Below are positions 1 to 7,776 of a stretch of 64,000 nt of DNA, piece after piece. Under the pieces are notes generated by a model. The model saw only the letters and a list, made by a program, of their open reading frames with translations. It did no database searches and was not told the DNA's origin. The translations under genes and the position numbers were made by a program. This stretch comes from Planctomycetota bacterium. GTDB lineage: Bacteria > Planctomycetota > Phycisphaerae > Sedimentisphaerales > Anaerohalosphaeraceae. The first letter of the stretch is position 1. Each line of letters begins with the position of its first letter. The stretch covers positions 1 through 64,000 of the forward strand of contig VRUI01000016.1 of the NCBI GenBank assembly GCA_019456225.1, written 5' to 3'.

Positions 1-456
1 GTAATTGCTGTCAACCCCCACTTGCCACCTTCCAACTTGTCACTAGAACCGCGCGCTATGTCGACGAGCGACATTTTGGGTATACATATACTATAGTCTA
101 CGTAACACCGCTGAACTCCTCACTACTTTCTTTTCCACTTACCACTTACTACTCACGAGAATGCCTGAAAAGCAGTCATTCTCTATTTGTTGAATTTATT
201 TATCCTCTGAATTAGGCGTCAAAAAATGTTCAAAAGCGCGCCATTTCTCTTCAAATAATTCAAAATATCTGTTTTTTTCTCGTTTTCTGTCAATTAATTT
301 CAAAATAATTCAAAAAAAACGCCCAAAACCATAGGTGGGAAATGTCTGCAATGTCCTGAATACACCCTTTTTTCTTCAATCTGTAAAGGAACGAAACGAA
401 CCCCTGGAGTCGTTTTTGACAAGATAGGCAATTTACTCGCAAAAATTAACGCCAAT
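1..456. other. Intergenic region with dispersed-repeat words
   Basis: I see no credible gene here. The stretch holds low-complexity words (ACTTGCCACCTTCCAACTTG at 20-39) and a segment at about 321-339, GCCCAAAACCATAGGTGGG. Both resemble, in reverse complement, words found at about 33090-33210 in this window. The middle part (250-320) is very A+T-rich, with two TTCAAA(A)TAATTCAAAA direct repeats. It lies downstream of the leftward cytochrome gene, so it may be its 3' flank, but I see no clear GC stem plus T-run terminator. Confidence 0.5.
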
Positions 457-2022
457 TTAGATTTCTTTCCCTATTTCCGCGATTGCAAATGGCTCGCACT
501 TACCGGTGTTCTTCCAGGCATCGTAGAGTTTCTTGCCCCAGTCGTCGGTCTTGTTTTCTTCCACCAGAAACTTGAGGTACTCCCATGACATCGACTGGTA
601 CATGATTTGGACGGCGATCTTTTTTGTCCCTGCCGGAATCGACATCTTAGTATCATCCCAGTTCTGCCCGTCCGCGTAGGTTGCACCAATCGGCTCGCAC
701 AGATGTTCCTCGAATTTGCTGTTTACGAAACCTTCCGGCGGAATGCGGTTGTCTTTGGCGATCATGTCATTAAGTACAAAGTGGAACGACGGACCTGCCG
801 GTTTGCCGGTCTTTGCCGCCTGTGCCTTGCTTATCGCCGGCAGTGATTCATATATCTTTGTATCTTCCGGATCGAGCAGTGTCGGTACCGTTACTTTTTT
901 GCCCGCGAGTACGGTTTCTTTCTCGCCGTATCTTCCGGTCTCTTTTATTACTTTGCCGCCTGCGTCAATGAACTGCGTATTGATCCACATACGCCTTCCT
1001 TCCGGGTATCCGGTAGGCAGTTTGTGGCCTGTCAGGTTTGTAATTCGTAGAGTTGCCTGGTTTTTCCCTTCTATTTTCAGCTCGAGTTTCGCAGCAGTTC
1101 GCAGCAGAGCTTTTGCACGCTGTTTACCCGCGTCGAGTGCTTTCTTGCTTATGTCCGCGTCCTTCCAGAGATACGCCACCGCGTCCTGGACCCACGTAGA
1201 ACCGCCAACGGCTCCATGGTTTACGAAGTGTGGGCGTTTCTTTTTACTGTACTTAGATGCCTTTGCCCCGCCTTCAACTGTTTTGTAATGACAATGCTGA
1301 CAACTTCCTTCCTGGCCTTTTGCCGGGAATGCACTAATCGACCATTCGCTGAAAGTACGCTCGACATGGCCGAACTCGTATGGGTGCTGTGTCTTTACGT
1401 CTTTTGCGAATAGTGGATTTGAGACATCGTGGCAGGTGCCGCAAAGTTTTCCGGATGCGTGGAAGTCAGACTTCAGGATCTTATGGCTGATAACCTTGCC
1501 GTCGATGTCTGAGTAGGGGCCTCGCATGGTTTTTTCAGTGTCTGCGACCATCATGGCATTGCCGTATCCCGGGGGGATATCTTTGGCGAGTTTCTTTGCT
1601 TCATCCGAGAGCGGGTCGACAAGCCTGTGACAAACCTGGCAGTTTACTCCATGCTTGTCCTCTTCTGTCAGATTAGAGCCGTCTGCTTTGGTAGACCGGC
1701 CTTCGAGCCATCCCTTGGGAGTGTGACACCGCCAGCAGAACTCACCGACTCCGGGTACGTCCTGGTTGGCAATGGTAAGTGTCGCGCGGTAGATCGGATC
1801 ACGGGCAGCCTGGGACATCATCCCGCCTTGCCAGGAGAAAAACGGGTCTGCGTCACCTGCTTTGGTTTTACTGTGGCACATCTTACAGCTTTTAATCTTG
1901 CTGAATTTGATGTCATTTTCCTCCGGTTGAGTACCCGGAAGATAGACCTCGGAGAAAACCTGCGATGAGAATAATATTAAAATGGTGATAATGATAGATA
2001 TCTTAGTGGTTGAACTTTTCAT
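457..2022 (-). CDS. Exported pentahaem c-type cytochrome
   Basis: About 521 residues. An N-terminal hydrophobic signal peptide (residues 8-24) directs export. Five CxxCH haem-binding motifs follow at about 46-50, 96-100, 128-132, 194-198 and 241-245 (CKMCH, CWRCH, CQVCH, CGTCH, CQHCH). The C-terminal 200 residues lack haem motifs and look beta-rich. I chose the ATG at 2022 because CTCCT on the plus strand (2029-2033, AGGAG on the coding strand) sits 6 nt upstream; a reading 16 codons longer lacks such a site and would bury the signal peptide. By family knowledge such proteins are periplasmic electron carriers or multihaem reductases; the partner and substrate cannot be read from the sequence. 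The gene is monocistronic, with its own promoter candidate. Confidence 0.85.
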   Translation of the reverse strand: MKSSTTKISIIITILILFSSQVFSEVYLPGTQPEENDIKFSKIKSCKMCHSKTKAGDADPFFSWQGGMMSQAARDPIYRATLTIANQDVPGVGEFCWRCHTPKGWLEGRSTKADGSNLTEEDKHGVNCQVCHRLVDPLSDEAKKLAKDIPPGYGNAMMVADTEKTMRGPYSDIDGKVISHKILKSDFHASGKLCGTCHDVSNPLFAKDVKTQHPYEFGHVERTFSEWSISAFPAKGQEGSCQHCHYKTVEGGAKASKYSKKKRPHFVNHGAVGGSTWVQDAVAYLWKDADISKKALDAGKQRAKALLRTAAKLELKIEGKNQATLRITNLTGHKLPTGYPEGRRMWINTQFIDAGGKVIKETGRYGEKETVLAGKKVTVPTLLDPEDTKIYESLPAISKAQAAKTGKPAGPSFHFVLNDMIAKDNRIPPEGFVNSKFEEHLCEPIGATYADGQNWDDTKMSIPAGTKKIAVQIMYQSMSWEYLKFLVEENKTDDWGKKLYDAWKNTGKCEPFAIAEIGKEI

Positions 2023-2097
2023 GTTTGTCTCCTGAGAATAATGTTTATAGCATTTAATACGTTTTTTCATAATGCAAAGTCCATTTATAATTTCTGC

Positions 2098-2117
2098 TTC
2101 AGCAGTGAAAAGCTGAA
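2098..2117 (-). promoter_or_regulatory. Hairpin in the cytochrome leader
   Basis: Inverted repeat TTCAGC-N8-GCTGAA lies in the predicted 5' untranslated region of the cytochrome gene, between its promoter candidate and start codon. It has no T-run, so it is not an obvious terminator. A role in mRNA stability or control is only a guess. Confidence 0.3.
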
Positions 2118-2134
2118 ATGCTTAATACAGGGCT

Positions 2135-2163
2135 ATTTTAGTCTTACTAGATAGTCGAGTCAA
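2135..2163 (-). promoter_or_regulatory. Sigma70-type promoter candidate for the cytochrome gene
   Basis: On the minus strand TTGACT (2163-2158) is followed after exactly 17 nt by TAAAAT (2140-2135). Each hexamer matches the sigma70 consensus at five of six positions. Initiation would fall near 2128, giving a leader of about 105 nt. Confidence 0.5.
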
Positions 2164-2218
2164 GTGAAATTTTATAACTATTTGATGTCAAGGCGTTTAA
2201 AGAGTTAGCGGTGTTTTT

Positions 2219-3070
2219 TCAGGGGGTTGTTTTCCCTACGAATTTTTCAAATTCCAACATTAGTTTCTTTGTGTATTGGCCGACTTTTCCATCGCCGATC
2301 ATTTGGCCGTCGAATTCTACTACTCCGACGACATCCTGAGTTGATACTGCGATGGTCAGTTCGTCGGCGTTTTTTGCCTGGAAGGGGGTCATTTTGTGTT
2401 CTACGACAGTTAGACCTACTTTTGGGGCGATATTTTCAATGATTTCCCGTGTAATTGACGGCAGGATCTCTTTGCCAAGCTGGCGGGTGACGAGTTTTTT
2501 CTCAGCGGCCAGGATCATGAAAAATGCCGACGCCGACCCTTCCGTTATATCTCCGTTGTCATCTATCAGTATCGCCTCCTGGCAGCCTTTTTTCTCGGCA
2601 TCCATCCGGGCCATTACATTCGGCAGCAGGTTTAGCGACTTGATGTCGCAGCGTTTCCATCGCAGATCGGGGTATGTCGACACCTTAATTCCGTTGGTTT
2701 TTTTCCCTTTGTTGTCATCGAGTTGGGTTATTGTCAGGAAGAAATTCGGCTTAAGTTCGGCGGTTGGGCCATGATTTCGAGTTGCCGACCCCCTTGTTAC
2801 ATGGAAGTAAATCTTTGCGTCAGCTATACTTGCGTGATCAAAGGCGGTTTCTACTCGACTTCGCACATCTTCTATGTCGATCCCTTCGATCTGTACCTCT
2901 TTGATGGATCTTGCGAATCTTTGGAGATGCTTTTCGAGTGCGAATATCCTGCCGTTATAGCTCCTGACGACCTCGTAAACGCCATCTCCAAAGAAGGTTC
3001 CCCTGTCCAGATATACCGGTTCCAGTTCTTCGTAAGGTATTATTTTGTCCTGTATCATCGCAAGCTGCAT
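2219..3070 (-). CDS. dat: D-amino-acid aminotransferase (class IV PLP enzyme)
   Basis: 283 residues, the usual length for class IV aminotransferases (D-alanine and branched-chain types). Residues 22-33 carry the RGTFFGDGVYE block, DIKSLNLLPN at 142-151 holds the probable PLP lysine K144, and TEGSAS at 176-181 is the phosphate-binding region. The DIKSLNLL sequence resembles D-amino-acid transaminases more than the branched-chain enzymes, so transfer of an amino group between D-amino acids and 2-oxo acids for peptidoglycan D-glutamate or D-alanine is the best guess. The start at 3070 has AGGGAG 8 nt upstream. The gene is divergent from rplU. A branched-chain or aminodeoxychorismate lyase activity cannot be excluded. 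Confidence 0.8.
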   Translation of the reverse strand: MQLAMIQDKIIPYEELEPVYLDRGTFFGDGVYEVVRSYNGRIFALEKHLQRFARSIKEVQIEGIDIEDVRSRVETAFDHASIADAKIYFHVTRGSATRNHGPTAELKPNFFLTITQLDDNKGKKTNGIKVSTYPDLRWKRCDIKSLNLLPNVMARMDAEKKGCQEAILIDDNGDITEGSASAFFMILAAEKKLVTRQLGKEILPSITREIIENIAPKVGLTVVEHKMTPFQAKNADELTIAVSTQDVVGVVEFDGQMIGDGKVGQYTKKLMLEFEKFVGKTTP

Positions 3071-3172
3071 CGTAAAGCTCCCTGAAAGTCATAATCTCGG
3101 CTATATTTTGCAATAGATTCGCCCATTTTGCAATAGAAGCTTGGAAAAAATCAGAAAAGTGTGAAATTTTTC

Positions 3173-3201
3173 TTTACTTTGCCGCCCGGACTTCATAAAC
3201 T
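3173..3201 (+). promoter_or_regulatory. Weak promoter candidate for rplU
   Basis: TTTACT (3173-3178), 17 nt, TAAACT (3196-3201). Each hexamer matches consensus at only four of six positions. The spacing and location fit rplU, but other AT-rich hexamers are nearby. Confidence 0.3.
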
Positions 3202-3247
3202 ACTTGACTATTCATTTATTAAGTAACAATGTAAGGAGTTTTAACAG

Positions 3248-3577
3248 ATGTACGCTATAATCGAACAAGGTGGAAAACAATATAAGGTTTCCCAGGGTGA
3301 CGTGGTAAATATCGAGCTGACCGAGGTCGCTCCTGACGCCAAGACTATTGAATTGAACAAGGTTCTTTTCGTAGCTGACGGCAAGGATATTAAGGTCGGT
3401 ACGCCGTTCCTTGACGGTGCTAAGGTCATCGCCAGCTTTAAGACAACTGCCGAAGATTCGGTAGTTAAAGGTGCCAAACTCTACCCGATGCAGTTTCGCA
3501 GACGCAAAAACAGCAGCCGAAGAATCGGCCACCGCCAGAAATACCTGCAGGTTGTAATCGACGCAATCGAAGCATAA
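3248..3577 (+). CDS. rplU: 50S ribosomal protein L21
   Basis: 109 residues beginning MYAIIEQGGKQYKV, the signature start of L21, with the conserved basic FRRRKNSSRRIGHRQ-type segment near the C-terminus (about residues 83-98). L21 binds 23S rRNA in the large subunit. AAGGAG at 3233-3238 lies 9 nt before the ATG. A clear intrinsic terminator follows directly, so the gene is transcribed alone. In most bacteria rpmA (L27) follows rplU; here it does not, and nothing resembling L27 appears in the window. The identification is close to certain. Confidence 0.97.
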   Translation: MYAIIEQGGKQYKVSQGDVVNIELTEVAPDAKTIELNKVLFVADGKDIKVGTPFLDGAKVIASFKTTAEDSVVKGAKLYPMQFRRRKNSSRRIGHRQKYLQVVIDAIEA

Positions 3578-3600
3578 GTTTTTCGATCATACAAAATACA

Positions 3601-3638
3601 AAAGCCCTCGCTGTGTAATGCAGACGGGGGCTTTTTTT
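3601..3638 (+). terminator. Rho-independent terminator of rplU
   Basis: Stem AAAGCCCTCG (3601-3610) pairs with CGGGGGCTTT (3625-3634) with one G-T wobble across a 14-nt loop. A T-run (3632-3638) follows. It begins 23 nt after the rplU stop. Confidence 0.9.
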
Positions 3639-3660
3639 GCGCAAAACCACAAATGCTATT

Positions 3661-3720
3661 TTACCAAGTTTACCAAAAAGAAACCCGGTTTCTTTAATTC
3701 CTCGGTTTCTTTAATTCCTC
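3661..3720 (+). repeat. REP-like palindrome copy A plus a half copy
   Basis: The core at 3677-3695 is a perfect inverted repeat, AAAGAAACC-C-GGTTTCTTT. The 39 nt at 3661-3699 are identical to copy D at 5353-5391, including the 14-nt 5' tail ttaccaagtttacc. A right-half copy (CGGTTTCTTTAATTCCTC, 3703-3720) repeats the preceding right arm in tandem. The element lies between the rplU terminator and the ankyrin gene. Confidence 0.85.
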
Positions 3721-3721
3721 C

Positions 3722-3750
3722 CCAAAAAGAAGCCCGGTTTCTCTAATTTA
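3722..3750 (+). repeat. REP-like palindrome copy B
   Basis: CCAAAAAGAAGCCCGGTTTC and following bases match the other copies except for two transitions (GAAG for GAAA, TCTCT for TCTTT). Its right end contains the stop codon of the leftward ankyrin gene (3748-3750), so the repeat touches the 3' end of that gene. Confidence 0.75.
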
Positions 3751-4515
3751 CTCTACTTGAGGGGTATTTTGCGTCTTATCTTTTAAGTGTCTTTGGATGA
3801 TTTCTAAAACATAGCTTCTGTTATAATCTTTTGCTAAATCTTTTGCTAAATCTATGGCAGTTTTATTATTGTTATTTTTAATAAAAGGGTCAGCACCATA
3901 ATTTAGCAATGGTTCAATAATATCTGGAAGACCATGACACCTGACTGCTTCATGCAAAGCTGTATTTCCATCCTGGTTACGAACATTAATTGTCGATCCC
4001 GCTCCATTGTTTAAAAGCAATTCAACGCACTGATGCCTTGCCGTGCCCGCAGCATATATCAATGGTGTATCTCCATCGTCGTCAACAGCACTAAACATGG
4101 CTCCATTATCAAGCAACAATTCCATAACCTCTGGCGACTCAAAATGTATTGATAAATGCAGCGGAGTCTGCTTGTAAGAATAAGTTTCTGGCAAATTAAC
4201 ATCTGCTCCTTTTTGTATGAGAAGTTCGACCAATTCATAAACTACTTTTTTTTCACGTTCTATCTGAGATTCAGATTTGGTTTGCCCTCTTCGACCGCGA
4301 TAATGCAATCCGAATGCCTGTGTTATATATGCACGTCCATCCTTATATTCATCAAGACTGTCAATTGCTTGAAGTTTCTCTCGGACTAATTTCACATCGC
4401 CACGATATAATGCATCACTCAAACTGAGACTCTTGCGATAAAAAAACCGCCCCGTAACCACAAAGAGTATTCCTAGTGAAACAATAACAACTGTTTTTAA
4501 TTTTTTTTGTCCCAT
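3748..4515 (-). CDS. Membrane-anchored ankyrin-repeat protein
   Basis: 255 residues. An uncleaved-looking hydrophobic segment at about residues 8-24 follows a basic MGQKKLK start, suggesting an inner-membrane anchor with the rest outside the cytoplasm. From about residue 90 on there are four ankyrin-type repeats with the marks TPLHLSIHF, ELLLDNGA, DGDTPLIYAAG, VELLLNNGA, DGNTALHEAV and LLNYGADP. Such repeats bind proteins; no enzyme domain is seen, and no partner can be named. The gene is bracketed by REP-like palindromes in opposite orientation (copy B at its stop, copy C about 28 bp beyond its start), so it may have been carried or trapped with the adjacent RAYT element. It is A+T-richer than its neighbours. 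Confidence 0.75.
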   Translation of the reverse strand: MGQKKLKTVVIVSLGILFVVTGRFFYRKSLSLSDALYRGDVKLVREKLQAIDSLDEYKDGRAYITQAFGLHYRGRRGQTKSESQIEREKKVVYELVELLIQKGADVNLPETYSYKQTPLHLSIHFESPEVMELLLDNGAMFSAVDDDGDTPLIYAAGTARHQCVELLLNNGAGSTINVRNQDGNTALHEAVRCHGLPDIIEPLLNYGADPFIKNNNNKTAIDLAKDLAKDYNRSYVLEIIQRHLKDKTQNTPQVE

Positions 4516-4542
4516 TGTAAATTTTCTATTTGCTCTCTAGGT

Positions 4543-4570
4543 AAATTAAAGAAACCGGGTTTCTTTTTGG
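4543..4570 (-). repeat. REP-like palindrome copy C (inverted)
   Basis: Reverse complement of the 28-nt unit CCAAAAAGAAACCCGGTTTC plus TTTAATTT, with core inverted repeat at 4548-4566. It lies between the ankyrin start and the RAYT stop, in the orientation opposite to copies A, B and D. The transposase gene is therefore bracketed by inverted copies C and D. Confidence 0.85.
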
Positions 4571-4592
4571 GGGGATAGGTAATTTGTTTGTT

Positions 4593-5285
4593 TTATTTCC
4601 ATTTTTTTGGTCTGCCTCTTTTCTTTAATGTCGATTCTAAATCTAATTCTTCCGCCGTTTTTATTTTCCAGTCCTCTTCTCCGTAGGGGCAGCCTCTTTT
4701 GATGCAGTTAACCAGTTCATCGCATTGTTCTTTTGGGATTGGTTTGTTTACTATTTCAGCCCAGTTTTTTGGCAGCGGAACCGGCCCCGGGTTCAGGGTG
4801 AAGGGCTTTGAGGGTCGAAATTCAGGATCGATTCTGTGGACGAAGCTGTGGACGAAGCTGGACCACTGCCAGTCGGCGGCGGTTTTTACTATGCCAGCTC
4901 GTAGAGGATTGGCTTCTATGTATTGCATTGCTTTGAGGTATCGCCAATTGCTCTGGATCGGAAAACTTTTGTAGCGATTCTGGTAGAGATGGCCTATCCC
5001 GGTTGTGCCGTGGGCTGTGTGCCATCGCTTAGCATGGGTCAATGTTACCCAGTGCATGAATTCAGGGAGTGCGTTGTCATTAGCCGGCCAAAGGAGCATG
5101 TGCCAGTGGTTTGACATGATGCAATAGCCGCTCAGACGTATATCGAACCGCTCGATACCCTCGGCAAGGACATTTTCAAAGGCGATAAAATCCAGGTCTT
5201 TCTTGAATATCCTCAGCTTGCCGTTGGCTCGATTAAGAGCGTGATACGCGATACCAGCTTTGGTTATGCGTTTTTTCTTTGGCAT
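4593..5285 (-). CDS. REP-associated tyrosine transposase (RAYT, Y1 family)
   Basis: 230 residues, typical RAYT length. It has the HUH-type metal site SNHWHMLL (H60, H62), preceded by the YHALNRANG block (residues 14-22), and YIEANPLRAGIV (about 122-133) with the probable nucleophile Y122. The tail is basic (KKRGRPKKWK). RAYTs are single-copy IS200/IS605-related transposases that act on REP palindromes; here the gene lies between two inverted copies of one palindrome, as expected. An in-frame 12-bp tandem duplication (4836-4847 and 4848-4859) encodes SFVHSFVH at about residues 143-150, just beyond the catalytic region. The frame is intact and the start has ATG at 5285. Activity cannot be judged. 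Confidence 0.88.
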   Translation of the reverse strand: MPKKKRITKAGIAYHALNRANGKLRIFKKDLDFIAFENVLAEGIERFDIRLSGYCIMSNHWHMLLWPANDNALPEFMHWVTLTHAKRWHTAHGTTGIGHLYQNRYKSFPIQSNWRYLKAMQYIEANPLRAGIVKTAADWQWSSFVHSFVHRIDPEFRPSKPFTLNPGPVPLPKNWAEIVNKPIPKEQCDELVNCIKRGCPYGEEDWKIKTAEELDLESTLKKRGRPKKWK

Positions 5286-5352
5286 AGTGAGATTATAAAG
5301 CCCACACTATACAAAGTCAACTGTGAAAATCCTTAAATTTTCGAGTCGTAGA

Positions 5353-5391
5353 TTACCAAGTTTACCAAAAAGAAACCCGGTTTCTTTAATT
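5353..5391 (+). repeat. REP-like palindrome copy D
   Basis: 39 nt identical to copy A (3661-3699), with the palindrome core at 5369-5387 (AAAGAAACC-C-GGTTTCTTT). It lies between the RAYT start and the stop of the siroheme gene and forms the upstream boundary of the REP/RAYT block. Confidence 0.85.
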
Positions 5392-5398
5392 TTATATA

Positions 5399-6037
5399 TT
5401 ATTCGGTTGGCCAGGATTTTATTGTTTTGTCTGCTTTTTTTTGCCAATTCTCTGAACCGTTTTTCAGGAAGTACTCATACGATTCGTCTTCTGATAGTTT
5501 TTTCAGGATTGGCATTCTTACTTTGGGCGGGGTGTTTGCGATGGTTTTTTCTCTTGCGATGGCCAGTTCATCGAGGAATTTTCCGTGGTCTTCTGTGAAT
5601 ATATCTTCCAGTTTTCTTCTTATTCGGCCTGAATATGCCGGGCACTTTCCGTCGGTTCCGATTGCGATCTGGAGGTCGCCGCGTTTTACTACCGCCGGTA
5701 CGTAGAAATCGCACAGGTCGGGTACGTCGACGATGTTGCAGAGAACTTTGGCATTGCGGCAGTCTTTGTAGATTTGTTCGTTGAGGGCTCTGTCGTCGGT
5801 TGCGGCGATCGCCAGAACTGCATTTTCGATGTGTTGGGTCTTGTAGACTCCTTCGATGACTTCGATGTCCAGTCCTTTGCAGATATTGTCGAAGTCGCTT
5901 GCGAAGTTTTTGGAGACTACGGTTACTTTTGCGCCGGCATCGCAGAGGGCGCGAATTTTCCTTGCTCCTACAGAGCCTGCGCCGATTACGGTGACGGGTT
6001 TTCCAGCAAGGTCGAGATTTATCGGATATTTTGACAT
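5399..6037 (-). CDS. Precorrin-2 dehydrogenase / sirohydrochlorin ferrochelatase-type protein (CysG N-domain)
   Basis: 212 residues, the length of stand-alone Met8p/SirC-type enzymes. The N-terminal Rossmann fold has VTVIGAGSVGARK (residues 15-27). NIVDVPDLCDFYVPA (101-115) includes the conserved aspartate D104 used for dehydrogenation and chelation in this family, and DLQIAIGTDGKCPA (121-134) is the family signature. It oxidises precorrin-2 to sirohydrochlorin with NAD and may insert iron, for sirohaem or the alternative haem route. No other haem gene adjoins it. The gene ends 8 bp from REP copy D. Confidence 0.85.
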   Translation of the reverse strand: MSKYPINLDLAGKPVTVIGAGSVGARKIRALCDAGAKVTVVSKNFASDFDNICKGLDIEVIEGVYKTQHIENAVLAIAATDDRALNEQIYKDCRNAKVLCNIVDVPDLCDFYVPAVVKRGDLQIAIGTDGKCPAYSGRIRRKLEDIFTEDHGKFLDELAIAREKTIANTPPKVRMPILKKLSEDESYEYFLKNGSENWQKKADKTIKSWPTE

Positions 6038-6211
6038 GCGCCCATTTTAGCAATATACGCCGAGTAAGTATACCAAAATATACCAATTCAAATGAAAAAT
6101 TGCAGCTGATGATGCAGCCTGTATGGTTTCATGTAAAGTGCGGTTTGAATGGTGTCGATATGGATTTGTGGTTTTAACTGACAATTTGTAATTATCCGGG
6201 GGGGATGCTTT

Positions 6212-7708
6212 TTGGGGTACTTGACGGCGAAATGCGGCCGATTTCTAGTGATACTGTCTTTGCTTGTGGTGGTCTTGCAGGGGTGCAGGCCTGTTGGGCC
6301 TGATTACGAGCGGCCTTTGACAGAGATGCCGGATATCTGGCAGCAGAAGGCTGTAAAGGGGCTTGAAAGCGGTGATGCCGACCTTGAGACGTGGTGGCAG
6401 ATTCTGAAAGATCCTGTTCTGGATAAACTTATCGCCCGTGCCGGTCATGGGAATCTGGAGCTTGAGCAGGCGTGGCGGAGGATCGAACAGGCCAGGGCGG
6501 ATCTTAGTTTTTCGAGAGGGAGACTTTATCCGAAAGTTGACGGGGTGGGGGATTATCAGCGGCTTCGGTTGAGCGATGATGGGACGTTCGGCGTTGACAA
6601 GTCGGGCAATTCGGGCAATATCAATCTACATAATCTCGGCGTCGATTCGGCGTGGGAGATCGACGTTTTCGGCAGGATAAGGCGGTCGGTCGAATCGTCT
6701 GAGGGGGTACTCGGGGCGTCTATTGAGGATTACCGCGATGTGCTGGTTTCCTTGTATGCGGAAGTTTCGCTTAACTATGTCGAATTTCGGGCGCTGGAAC
6801 TTCGGATAAAGCTGGCCGAGGCGAATATCGATTTGCAGAAGAAGACGCTCAAGCTTACGCAGGACCTTTTCAGGGCGGGGATAGTTCCGCAGCTGGATGT
6901 GCAGCAGGCAAAGCTTAACCTGGCTACGACAGAGTCGGCGATACCGCCGCTGAGATTTGGTAAGACGGCGGCGGCTAACCGGCTTTGCGTGCTGCTGGGG
7001 TTGATGCCGGGTGAAATTGATGAGCTATTGCAAAAGGAATACTCATTGCCAAAGCTGCCCGGGCGTGTTGTTGTCGATCTTCCTGTGGAGCTGCTTCGTC
7101 AGAGGCCTGATATTCGGCGTGCGGAAAGACGGCTGGCCGGACAGACGCCCTTGATAGGGGCGGCTACTGCGGAGTTGTATCCGATCTTTACGCTGACGGG
7201 GACATTCGTTTATCAGTCGCGCCAGCTTAACGGGCTTGTCAACCGGGGGAACAGAACATACAGTTATGGTCCAACATTCCAATGGAATTTATTCGACGGC
7301 GATCGGATCAGGAGCAGGATAAGATTTGAGGAGGCGCTGACGAAAGAGGTTTTCGCACAGTATGAAAATACGGTATTGCTTGCGATGGAGGAAGTTGAAA
7401 ATTCGATGACGGCGTATGTAGAGGAATACGACCGTAAGGATGCGTTGAAAAGATCGGTCGATGCATCTAAGGAATCTGTCGAACTGGTCGAGACGCTTTA
7501 TAAGACGGGGCTGACGGATTTCCAGAATGTACTCGACATGCAGCGGTCATTATTCAGTCAGCAGGACCAGCTTGCCGAAAGCGGGGGGAAACTGGTTCAG
7601 AGTCTTATACTGATTTACAAGGCGCTGGGCGGTGGATGGGGAGAAGAAGTGAAAAAAGCGAATATCCAATATCCAACACGGAATATCGAACAAGGAAGTA
7701 AAAGCTAA
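6212..7708 (+). CDS. RND efflux outer-membrane factor (TolC/OprM/NodT family lipoprotein)
   Basis: About 498 residues. The signal ends in a lipobox VVLQGC (Cys25), followed by RPVGPDYERP, typical of NodT/OprM lipoproteins. Long alpha-helical repeats (residues 75-260 and 300-480) form the trimeric outer-membrane channel, with the signature VVVDLPVELLRQRPDIRRAE in the middle. The start is probably TTG at 6212 behind a GGGGG run; no in-frame ATG precedes the signal peptide, so the start is uncertain. It is followed by the adaptor and pump genes. The last dozen codons (ANIQYPTRNIEQGSKS) are encoded by one arm of a dispersed inverted repeat, so the C-terminus looks rewritten by a repeat insertion. 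Confidence 0.88.
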   Translation: MGYLTAKCGRFLVILSLLVVVLQGCRPVGPDYERPLTEMPDIWQQKAVKGLESGDADLETWWQILKDPVLDKLIARAGHGNLELEQAWRRIEQARADLSFSRGRLYPKVDGVGDYQRLRLSDDGTFGVDKSGNSGNINLHNLGVDSAWEIDVFGRIRRSVESSEGVLGASIEDYRDVLVSLYAEVSLNYVEFRALELRIKLAEANIDLQKKTLKLTQDLFRAGIVPQLDVQQAKLNLATTESAIPPLRFGKTAAANRLCVLLGLMPGEIDELLQKEYSLPKLPGRVVVDLPVELLRQRPDIRRAERRLAGQTPLIGAATAELYPIFTLTGTFVYQSRQLNGLVNRGNRTYSYGPTFQWNLFDGDRIRSRIRFEEALTKEVFAQYENTVLLAMEEVENSMTAYVEEYDRKDALKRSVDASKESVELVETLYKTGLTDFQNVLDMQRSLFSQQDQLAESGGKLVQSLILIYKALGGGWGEEVKKANIQYPTRNIEQGSKS

Positions 7709-7762
7709 TAGGCCAATCTGTTTTTTTGGTTATTGGGTGTTCCTTGTTCGTTATTGGATATT
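7668..7762. repeat. Imperfect inverted repeat overlapping the 3' end of the outer-membrane factor gene
   Basis: AATATCCAA (7668-7676) pairs with TTGGATATT (7754-7762), and CGAACAAGGAA (7687-7697) pairs with TTCCTTGTTCG (7740-7750). The left arm also contains a direct repeat of AATATCCAAT. The words look like a dispersed repeat family rather than a terminator, since the stem is A+T-rich and the loop is over 40 nt. Confidence 0.6.
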
Positions 7763-7776
7763 CAAATAATTTAGTC

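Noticed and set aside
3204-3232. TTGACT ... CAATGT promoter directly before rplU
   Set aside because: The -10 hexamer is poor and the start would fall on the ribosome-binding site.
3661-3750. Clustered short palindromic repeats resembling a CRISPR array
   Set aside because: There are only two and a half copies with no regular unique spacers and no cas genes; the copies flank a RAYT gene, which explains them as REP elements.
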